The notes beneath the pieces were generated by a model. That model had not been told where the DNA came from and searched no databases. It saw nothing but the letters and a program-made list of their open reading frames with translations. A stretch of DNA of 12,817 nucleotides from CAZGAH01 sp964523295 (GTDB lineage Bacteria > Desulfobacterota > Desulfovibrionia > Desulfovibrionales > Desulfovibrionaceae): the NCBI GenBank assembly GCA_964523295.1, contig CAZGAH010000110.1, forward strand, positions 1 through 12,817, given 5' to 3'. Position 1 is the first letter of the stretch, and each line of letters opens with the position of its first letter. This document shows positions 7,408-12,817 of this stretch, piece by piece. Position numbers and translations under genes: made by a program.

Positions 7408-7590
7408 TCACGCGGCGTTGCGCAGCGGCTTGCGTAAGATGATCGCCAGACAACCGCCGAACAGGGCCAGGGCGGCCATGAGGGCGAAAAAGGCGCGGTG
7501 GGGCATGGTCCCCAGAATCCGCCCAGGACGCCGGCAGACAGGTTGCCGGGTTTTGCTCTCTCCCCGCCACCAATTCCACCTGTCACACCG
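7408..7590 (-). pseudogene. C-terminal remnant of an MFS-like transporter, frameshifted
   Basis: On the minus strand one frame reads GNLSAGVLGGFWG and the next reads TMPHRAFFALMAALALFGG followed by a short basic tail and a stop at 7408. Joined, they look like the last loop and final membrane helix of a major facilitator transporter. The join is a G4 run (CCCC at 7510-7513 on the + strand), where one extra G would restore the frame. Nothing upstream towards aat continues the protein, so most of the gene is gone. It could be a decayed gene left beside the acquired segment. The family call rests on a short stretch and is tentative. Confidence 0.45.
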
Positions 7591-7639
7591 TGCCATTTCG
7601 CCCGGAAACAGGTTCCGCGTTACGATGATCCGATAGTCT

Positions 7640-8359
7640 TTACAGCGGGGAGAAATCGTCCGGCAGTCCCCAGAGTCCGCGGCGGGTCGGGACATCGAGC
7701 GCGCGTCGCAGGCGGTGCAGAAAGGTGCTTCTGGGCACCTCGCGGGCGCCGAAGCGGAGCATGTGCCCTGTGGTCTGCTGGCAGTCGATGAAGGCAAAAT
7801 CCCAGGCACGCAGCAGACCGGACAGCCAGACCACGGCGGTCTTCGAGGCATCGGACACGCGGTGGAACATCGATTCGCCGAAAAAGGCCCTGCCCAGCGA
7901 TACGCCGTAGAGCCCGCCGACCAGGGCCTCCGACTGGCCGTCACATTCGCCCCAGACCTCCACCGAGTGGGCGAAGCCGGCCTGGTACAGGTGTTCATAG
8001 GCGCGGATCATGTCGCTGACGATCCAGGTTCCTTCGCCCTCGCGGCGCGGGGCGCGGGCGCAGGCCCGGATCACGCGGGAGAAACAGGTGTCCAGGGTGA
8101 CGCGGAAAGGGCTGTTCCGGAGCGTACGGCGCAGGCGACGCGGCACGTGGAGATCGGCGAGGTCGAGGATGCAGCGGGGATCCGGCGACCACCAGAGGAT
8201 GGGCGATTGGTCGTTGTACCAGGGGAAAATCCCGTAGGTGTAGGCCGCAATGAGCCGGTTGCGACCGAGATCGCCGCCGATGGCCAGCAGCCCGTCCGGG
8301 TCGGCCAGCTCCGGATCGGGAAAGAGCAGAAGTTCGGAGTCGAGCTGGAATACGGTCAT
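7640..8359 (-). CDS. aat: Leucyl/phenylalanyl-tRNA--protein transferase
   Basis: Aat moves Leu or Phe from aminoacyl-tRNA to the N-terminal Lys or Arg of proteins, creating destabilising N termini that ClpS delivers to ClpAP. The 239-residue length is typical of the family. Family landmarks are all present: FPDPELADPDGLLAIGGDL near the N terminus, GIFPWY (43-48), ILWWSPDPR (54-62), GTWI (110-113), HSVEVW (131-136), LVGGLYGVSLGRAFFGESMF (146-165) and FIDCQ (190-194). It is the third gene of the clpS-clpA-aat operon, 53 bases after the clpA stop. The SD before ATG 8359 is weak (GGGAC). No clear terminator follows; only a 5-bp hairpin without a T-run lies just downstream. Confidence 0.95.
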   Translation of the reverse strand: MTVFQLDSELLLFPDPELADPDGLLAIGGDLGRNRLIAAYTYGIFPWYNDQSPILWWSPDPRCILDLADLHVPRRLRRTLRNSPFRVTLDTCFSRVIRACARAPRREGEGTWIVSDMIRAYEHLYQAGFAHSVEVWGECDGQSEALVGGLYGVSLGRAFFGESMFHRVSDASKTAVVWLSGLLRAWDFAFIDCQQTTGHMLRFGAREVPRSTFLHRLRRALDVPTRRGLWGLPDDFSPL

Positions 8360-8412
8360 GATCGGTCCCGGCGCCGGTTCAGGGGCACTGGAAGCGCGGC
8401 GGCAGGCCGGGC

Positions 8413-10758
8413 TCAGGCGCCGGTGGAATGACCGGACCCGCGGGCCGGTTCGTAGCGGAAGCCAAGCGCCCCGGGCGCGGGCTCATCCGCGGCGGCGTTG
8501 CTGTCCGTCGTCCCGGACAGGGCCGACTCGTTAAAATAAATCGTGACATCCCCCCCTTTTTGCAGCGTGCCGAAGAGAATTTCCCGCGTCAGCTCGTCCT
8601 TGATCTGTTCCTGGATGAGCCGGGCCAGCGGTCGGGCGCCGAAGGCCGGGTCGTAGCCCTTGCGCGCCAGCCACGTCCTGGCCTCCGGGGCGAGGTGCAG
8701 GGTGATCTTGCGCTCGGCGAGCTGGCTTTGCATCTCGATCATGAACTTATCGACGATACGCTCCATGTCCGCGGGCTCAAGCGCCGTGAAGCCGATCACG
8801 GCGTCAAGCCGGTTGCGGAACTCCGGGCTGAAGAGCTTTTCCAGGGCCTCCTTGCCGCGAAAGGCCGTATCCTGGCTGGTCTTTCCAAAGCCGATATGCG
8901 CGGCGGACATCTCCCTTGCGCCGGCGTTGGTGGTCATGAGCAGGATGACGTGGCGGAAATCCGCCTTGCGCCCGTTGTTGTCGGTCAGCGTGGCGTAGTC
9001 CATGACCTGCAGCAGGATGTTGAACAGATCGGGATGCGCCTTTTCGATTTCATCCATCAGCAGCACGGCATGGGGATTCTTGCGGATGGCGTCGGTGAGC
9101 AGTCCGCCCTGGTCGAATCCCACGTAGCCGGGCGGCGCGCCGATGAGTCGGGCCACGGCGTGCTTTTCCATGTACTCGCTCATATCGAAGCGCTGGAAAT
9201 GGACGCCGAGCGTGGCTGCCAGCTGCCTGGCGAGTTCGGTCTTGCCCACGCCCGTGGGGCCGTAGAGCAGAAAGGAGCCCATGGGCCGCCCCGGCTGGCG
9301 CAGGCCCGCCCGTGAGCGCAGAATGGCTCTGGCCAGGGTCTCCACGGCGGGATCCTGCCCGTAGACCTGCTGCTTGAGGTTTTCTTCCAGCTGCCCGAGC
9401 TGCGAGCGGTCTTCGCTGCTGACATTCTGTGTCGGAATGCGGGCCATGCGGGCGATGATCGCCTCGATGTCCGCGGCGGTGATGGTACCCTTCTTTTTGC
9501 GGCCCGCGTCGCGTAGCCGGAACACGGCGCCGGCTTCGTCGATCACGTCGATGGCCTTGTCGGGCAGGCAGCGGTCGTTGATATGCCTGGCGGACAGCTC
9601 CACCGCGGCCTGGAGCGCGGGGCGGGTGTAGTGGACGTTGTGGTGCGCTTCGTAATAGCGGCGCAGCCCCTTGAGGATTTCAATGCACTCGGCCTGGTCG
9701 GGTTCTGTCAGGTCGATTTTCTGAAAGCGGCGCGACAAGGCGCGGTCTTTCTCGAAGTGATTGCGGTATTCCTCGTAGGTGGTGGAGCCGATGCAGCGGA
9801 TCTTGCCCGCGGCCAGCACCGGCTTGAGGATGTTGGAGGCATCAAGTGAGCCCCCGCTGGTGGCGCCGGCGCCGACGATGGTATGGATTTCGTCGATGAA
9901 GAGAATGGCGTTATCGATTTTCTGCAGCGCGGCGATGACGCCCTTGATGCGGACTTCAAAATCGCCGCGGTATTTGGTTCCGGCCAGGAGCGCGCCCATG
10001 TCCAGTGCGTAGATGCGGGCATTGCGGAAGGTCTCGGGCACGTCGCCGCGGGCGATGTGCAGGGCCAGCCCTTCCGCGAGCGCAGTTTTTCCGACGCCGG
10101 GGTCACCGACGAAAAGGGGGTTGTTCTTGCGTCGGCGGGCAAGTATCTGAATCGTACGCTCCAGCTCGGCCTTGCGGCCGATCAGGGGGTCAATGCGGCC
10201 GGCGCGCGCCTGTTCGACCAGGTCCGTGGTGAACTGTTCCAGCGGGGGCTGGGATTTTTGCCCGGCCTTGCGCTCGTCGCGGTCGCGTTCCGGGGGCGAG
10301 TCTTCTGTCTGGCGCCATTCGCCCTCGTCGTCGGCGACGCCGTGGGAGATGTACTCGAGCACGTCCAGACGGGTGATGCCCTGGGCCTTGAGATAGTAGA
10401 CGGCGTAGGAGTCGTCCTCGTCGAACAGAGCAGCCAGGACGTCGCCGACTTCGACCGCGTTCTTGCCGGCGGATTGCATCTGCAGGATGGCCCGTTGCAG
10501 CACCCGCTGTACGCCCAGGGTCTGAATGACCTCCGTGGAGGAATGTTCGGGCAGGGACTCCAGGTGCTCCTGAAAGAACTTTTCAAGCTGGCGCTGAAGC
10601 CCGGGCAGGTCCGCGCCGCAATTACCCAGAATCTCCCGGCCGGGCTCCTCCTTGGTCATTGCGTAGAGGAGATGTTCCAGGGTGAGATATTCGTGATTTC
10701 GGTTGCGCACGGTACGCACCGCGGACGTAAGCACGTTTTCCAGACGTTTGCTGAGCAT
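8413..10758 (-). CDS. clpA: ATP-dependent Clp protease ATP-binding subunit ClpA
   Basis: ClpA is the hexameric AAA+ unfoldase that threads substrates into the ClpP peptidase; ClpS docks on its N domain. The 781 residues contain the Clp N domain (about 1-145, two repeats), an acidic/basic linker, AAA module 1 with Walker A GDPGVGKT (218-225) and Walker B ILFIDE (285-290), and AAA module 2 with GPTGVGKT (500-507) and VLLMDE (565-570). There is no ClpB-type coiled-coil middle domain, which separates it from ClpB. The HIGFGK loop (621-626) corresponds to the ClpP-docking loop. The C terminus carries a roughly 35-residue Gly/Ala/Pro-rich extension. It starts directly after the clpS stop (TAAATG) with GAAGAGGA upstream, so translation is probably coupled. 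No clpP is present here. Confidence 0.96.
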   Translation of the reverse strand: MLSKRLENVLTSAVRTVRNRNHEYLTLEHLLYAMTKEEPGREILGNCGADLPGLQRQLEKFFQEHLESLPEHSSTEVIQTLGVQRVLQRAILQMQSAGKNAVEVGDVLAALFDEDDSYAVYYLKAQGITRLDVLEYISHGVADDEGEWRQTEDSPPERDRDERKAGQKSQPPLEQFTTDLVEQARAGRIDPLIGRKAELERTIQILARRRKNNPLFVGDPGVGKTALAEGLALHIARGDVPETFRNARIYALDMGALLAGTKYRGDFEVRIKGVIAALQKIDNAILFIDEIHTIVGAGATSGGSLDASNILKPVLAAGKIRCIGSTTYEEYRNHFEKDRALSRRFQKIDLTEPDQAECIEILKGLRRYYEAHHNVHYTRPALQAAVELSARHINDRCLPDKAIDVIDEAGAVFRLRDAGRKKKGTITAADIEAIIARMARIPTQNVSSEDRSQLGQLEENLKQQVYGQDPAVETLARAILRSRAGLRQPGRPMGSFLLYGPTGVGKTELARQLAATLGVHFQRFDMSEYMEKHAVARLIGAPPGYVGFDQGGLLTDAIRKNPHAVLLMDEIEKAHPDLFNILLQVMDYATLTDNNGRKADFRHVILLMTTNAGAREMSAAHIGFGKTSQDTAFRGKEALEKLFSPEFRNRLDAVIGFTALEPADMERIVDKFMIEMQSQLAERKITLHLAPEARTWLARKGYDPAFGARPLARLIQEQIKDELTREILFGTLQKGGDVTIYFNESALSGTTDSNAAADEPAPGALGFRYEPARGSGHSTGA

Positions 10759-11073
10759 TTAATCCTCTTCCATGCTGCTTTTGAGGGGGAACCCTTCTCT
10801 GCGCGCCAGCGTATGCACTGTGGCGACCTTGGTTTCGGCCACCTCGGCCGGATACACGCCGCAGACGCCGATGCCCTGCTGGTGTACGGCCAACATGATC
10901 CGCATGGCCTCGTTTTCGTTTTTATGAAACACGGAACGTAAAATTTTCACCACGAAATCCATGGTGGTGTAGTCGTCGTTGTGCAACAGAACCCGATACT
11001 TCCGCGGCTCCTTGATCTCTTCGTCCAGATTGACGTCGGGTTCGCCGGATTGACCGGGATACAACTCGTCCAT
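10759..11073 (-). CDS. clpS: ClpS adaptor protein
   Basis: ClpS recognises proteins with Leu, Phe, Tyr or Trp at the N terminus and hands them to ClpA. The 104-residue protein has a flexible acidic N tail (1-22), then the ClpS fold with YRVLLHNDDYTTMDFVV. The N-degron pocket residues are intact: Asn32-Asp33-Asp34, the gatekeeper Met38 and His64 in VHQQG. ATG 11073 was chosen because GGAG sits eight bases upstream and the length then matches the family; the frame stays open to 11163 without a domain. It is first in the clpS-clpA-aat operon and ends exactly against the clpA start. Confidence 0.95.
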   Translation of the reverse strand: MDELYPGQSGEPDVNLDEEIKEPRKYRVLLHNDDYTTMDFVVKILRSVFHKNENEAMRIMLAVHQQGIGVCGVYPAEVAETKVATVHTLARREGFPLKSSMEED

Positions 11074-11194
11074 TTCGTGTGCTCCGACAGCAGACCAGTT
11101 AGCGTAGAATAAGGCCGACAGCGGAATTTGTCGAGATGCGCCTCGATGCAGCCCACGGGACAAGCGACAGCGGAACCGTCCGTGGCATGATGTG

Positions 11195-11223
11195 AGTATA
11201 CGGAATAACCGGCAGCCGGTAAA
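11195..11223 (-). promoter_or_regulatory. Candidate clpS-clpA-aat promoter with overlapping palindrome
   Basis: On the minus strand TTTACC (11223-11218) is spaced 17 bases from TATACT (11200-11195, five of six). The perfect palindrome ACCGGC-A-GCCGGT (11208-11220 on the + strand) covers the spacer and enters the -35 box, a position suited to a repressor. A second, weaker pair (TCGACA, 18 bases, TATTCT) lies closer to clpS. The leader from the first promoter would be about 110 bases. Confidence 0.5.
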
Positions 11224-11306
11224 GATGCTTGACGACCTCGCCGGTGATACGCCGGTTGGCCGTGGCTGTCGGCGGGTATCACGCTTTTCGCATGATTACG
11301 CTTGCA

Positions 11307-11332
11307 GTGTCACTAATGCAAAATTCCAACAC
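11307..11332. promoter_or_regulatory. Candidate NikR-like operator (weak)
   Basis: GTGTCAC (11307-11313) and CCAACAC (11326-11332) are inverted half-sites 12 bases apart. They resemble the GTGTTAC-N13/14-GTAACAC sites proposed for the nickel regulator NikR in Desulfovibrio, with six and five of seven matches but a shorter spacer. A nickel-responsive site ahead of a nickel hydrogenase would make sense. The match is partial and may be chance. Confidence 0.2.
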
Positions 11333-11348
11333 CATTGGATTTTTTTTT
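11325..11348 (+). terminator. Weak terminator-like hairpin
   Basis: TCCAA (11325-11329) and TTGGA (11335-11339) pair around CACCA and are followed by nine Ts. The stem is only five base pairs. There is no + strand gene before it, so it may simply insulate hysAB from stray transcription, or be fortuitous. Confidence 0.3.
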
Positions 11349-11379
11349 GTTGATTTGTCGATGAGAAGTCGTTTGGGCG

Positions 11380-11409
11380 TTGACATCGGGGAAAAGGCAT
11401 TGTTATGGT
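11380..11409 (+). promoter_or_regulatory. Strong sigma70-like promoter of hysBA
   Basis: A perfect -35 TTGACA (11380-11385) is followed after 18 bases by TATGGT (11404-11409, four of six), preceded by TG one base upstream (TGTTATGGT), an extended -10. Transcription would start near 11416, leaving a leader of about 75 bases to the hysB start. Confidence 0.6.
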
Positions 11410-11491
11410 CGATACGACGCTTCATGTGCGATTGGGCTGTTCAATCCGTCTGGAGCCGCCGTCAAACGGGAAAAGAGTAAGGAGGTTGGGA

Positions 11492-12448
11492 ATGGGTCTC
11501 AAACGACGCGATTTCATGAAACTGTGTACGGGCACAGTGGCGGGCATCGGCATCTCGCAGATGTTCCACCCCGCCGTTCAGGAGGTTCTGGCCGGAACCA
11601 CTGACGGCAGCCGTCCGCCTGTGCTTTGGCTGCAAGGCCAGGGCTGCACGGGCTGTTCGGTATCCCTGTTGAATGCTGTCAATCCCCGCATCGCCGACAT
11701 TCTTCTGAAGGTCATCAGCCTGGAGTTTCACCCCACGGTCATGGCCTGGGAAGGCGAAGGGGCCATGGAGCACATGTACAAGATTGCCGAGAAGTACAAA
11801 GGCAAGTTCTTCCTCGCTGTTGAAGGCTCCATTCCGATGGTCGCCGACGGCAAGGCCTGCATCATCGGTGAGATGAAGCACAAGGAAATCACCATGCTCG
11901 ACGCGACGGTGGAGCTTGGCAACCAGGCCGCCGCCGTCCTGGCCCTGGGCACCTGCGCCGCTTACGGCGGCATCCCCGCCGCCAAGGGCAACCTGACCGA
12001 TTCCAAGTCCGTGTCCGACGTGTACAAGGCCAAGGGCGTGAAGACCCCGGTGGTGAACATCCCCGGTTGCCCCCCGCATCCGGACTGGATCGTCGGCACG
12101 CTCGTGGTCGCGCTCGATGCGATCAAAAAGCACGGGCTCGAAAAAGGCCTGGGCGAAGTGGTCAAGATCCTGGACAAGGACACCGGTCGTCCCACGCCGT
12201 TCTTCGGCAAGAACATCCACGACAACTGCCCCTACCTCAAAAACTTCGAAGAGGGCAAGTTTGCGGACTCGTTCACCAAGAAGGCCGACTGCCGTATGGA
12301 GCTTGGCTGCAAAGGCCCCACCACCAGCGCCGACTGCTTTCAGCGCAAGTGGAACAACGGCATCAACTGGTGCGTCGAGAACGCCGTGTGTATCGGCTGC
12401 GTAGAGCCTGATTTCCCGGATGGCAAGTCTCCGTTTTACGTTTCCTGA
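11492..12448 (+). CDS. hysB: Periplasmic [NiFeSe] hydrogenase small subunit
   Basis: The 318-residue electron-transfer subunit of a periplasmic uptake hydrogenase. The N terminus carries a Tat signal, RRDFMK at 5-10 followed by a weakly hydrophobic stretch, so the folded heterodimer is exported with the large subunit. Cysteines for the proximal [4Fe-4S] cluster are Cys52, Cys55, Cys155 and Cys193 (CTGC, GTCAAYGG, PGCPPHPDW). His243, Cys246, Cys267 and Cys273 suit the distal cluster. Cys282, Cys294, Cys300 and Cys303 suit the medial one.

Cys294 (INWCVEN) replaces the proline of standard [NiFe] enzymes and makes the medial cluster [4Fe-4S], as in [NiFeSe] hydrogenases; the C terminus WNNGINWCVENAVCIGC is also typical of HysB. 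There is no membrane anchor. The start at ATG 11492 has TAAGGAGG six bases upstream; an in-frame GTG-region extension from 11405 lacks an SD and would bury the Tat motif. Confidence 0.94.
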   Translation: MGLKRRDFMKLCTGTVAGIGISQMFHPAVQEVLAGTTDGSRPPVLWLQGQGCTGCSVSLLNAVNPRIADILLKVISLEFHPTVMAWEGEGAMEHMYKIAEKYKGKFFLAVEGSIPMVADGKACIIGEMKHKEITMLDATVELGNQAAAVLALGTCAAYGGIPAAKGNLTDSKSVSDVYKAKGVKTPVVNIPGCPPHPDWIVGTLVVALDAIKKHGLEKGLGEVVKILDKDTGRPTPFFGKNIHDNCPYLKNFEEGKFADSFTKKADCRMELGCKGPTTSADCFQRKWNNGINWCVENAVCIGCVEPDFPDGKSPFYVS

Positions 12449-12468
12449 TCGACTCCATCCGAAGAGCA

Positions 12469-12476
12469 TAAGGAGG
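12469..12476 (+). promoter_or_regulatory. Perfect ribosome binding site of hysA
   Basis: TAAGGAGG lies ten bases before ATG 12487. The same octamer precedes hysB (11478-11485). Two perfect SD sequences point to high expression of both subunits. Confidence 0.85.
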
Positions 12477-12486
12477 ATAACGCTTC

Positions 12487-12817
12487 ATGTCTGAAGGCAA
12501 AGTGAAAATAGCCATTGATCCCGTAACCAGGATCGAGGGACATCTCAAAGCCGAAGTTGTCGTCGAGGGCGGCAAGGTTGTCGACGCCCACCTTTTTGGC
12601 GGCATGTTTCGCGGCTTCGAGAATATCCTTATCGGCAGAGACCCCCGTGACGCCACCCAGATCACGCAGCGCATCTGCGGCGTATGCCCGACCGCGCACT
12701 CCACGGCTTCGTGCCTCGCGCTGGACCAGGCTTTCGGCGCCAAGGTGACGACCAACGGCCGCCTCACCCGCAACCTGATTTTCGGCGCGAACTACCTGCA
12801 GTCGCACATCCTGCACT
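12487..12817 (+). CDS. hysA: [NiFeSe] hydrogenase large subunit (partial, 3' end outside)
   Basis: The first 110 residues of the catalytic subunit that holds the Ni-Fe site and oxidises or makes H2. The L1 signature RICGVCPTAH (62-71) supplies Cys64 and Cys67, two of the nickel ligands. The N terminus reads KVKIAIDPVTRIEGHL, and MFRGFENILIGRDPRD follows the family closely. The segment ending GANYLQSHILH matches my recollection of the Desulfovibrio HysA subunit better than HynA.

The C-terminal motif, where selenocysteine encoded by UGA would replace one cysteine, lies beyond the window, so the Se call rests on the hysB partner and on overall resemblance. The gene follows hysB by 38 bases. Confidence 0.92.
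   Translation, partial: MSEGKVKIAIDPVTRIEGHLKAEVVVEGGKVVDAHLFGGMFRGFENILIGRDPRDATQITQRICGVCPTAHSTASCLALDQAFGAKVTTNGRLTRNLIFGANYLQSHILH

Larger units (their letters stand above)
11224..11491. other. Regulatory region between divergent clpS and hysB
   Basis: About 270 bases without a credible gene; together with the clpS leader the divergent spacer exceeds 400 bases. It holds the hysB promoter, a short hairpin with a T-run and a pair of GTGT/ACAC half-sites, each described separately. Confidence 0.6.

Noticed and set aside
7595..7625. CGGAA/TTCCG hairpin just after aat as its terminator
   Set aside because: Only five base pairs and no T-run on the minus strand.
9883..10941. 352-residue + strand open frame
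   Set aside because: Antisense to clpA and clpS, which are certain; no domain visible.
11462..12469. 335-residue - strand open frame
   Set aside because: Antisense to hysB; the His/Asp/Val-rich translation is typical of reverse-strand shadows.

Overview
The window looks like chromosome from a sulfate-reducing deltaproteobacterium of the Desulfovibrionales type (inference). The evidence is a periplasmic hydrogenase small subunit with the [NiFeSe] cysteine pattern followed by its large subunit, an overlapping csrA-fliW pair, a cysteine-bearing PAS hybrid kinase, and a clpS-clpA-aat operon. Most of the DNA is GC-rich; the stretch from about 5.25 to 7.3 kb is clearly richer in A+T. A run of ten Ns (3529-3538) marks an assembly gap.

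Layout. At the left edge, a 16-bp hairpin (14-48) precedes csrA and fliW on the + strand (207-877). They converge on a large tripartite hybrid histidine kinase on the - strand (3719-914). Its reading frame breaks at the N gap, but both flanks clearly belong to one protein. Upstream of it lie a tandem universal stress protein (4865-3987, -) and a roughly 380-base non-coding region full of small dyads and a 12-bp-period direct repeat.

The A+T-richer segment carries a two-gene - strand unit: a 191-residue protein I cannot place, then an HTH + ImmA/IrrE-type zinc peptidase. It has its own sigma70-like promoter and resembles an acquired regulatory, toxin-antitoxin-like or defence-like module. This is the least conventional part of the window. 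Next to it is a degraded C-terminal scrap of a membrane transporter with a frameshift.

The operon clpS -> clpA -> aat (11073-7640, -) links the N-degron adaptor, the unfoldase and the transferase that adds Leu/Phe to N termini, so tagging and recognition of substrates are encoded together. A perfect palindrome overlaps its likely promoter.

Divergent from clpS, a strong-looking extended -10 promoter drives hysB (Tat-exported, three [4Fe-4S] sites) and hysA, which runs off the right end before its C-terminal metal-ligand motif, where selenocysteine would be expected. No tRNA, rRNA, CRISPR array or insertion sequence was seen.
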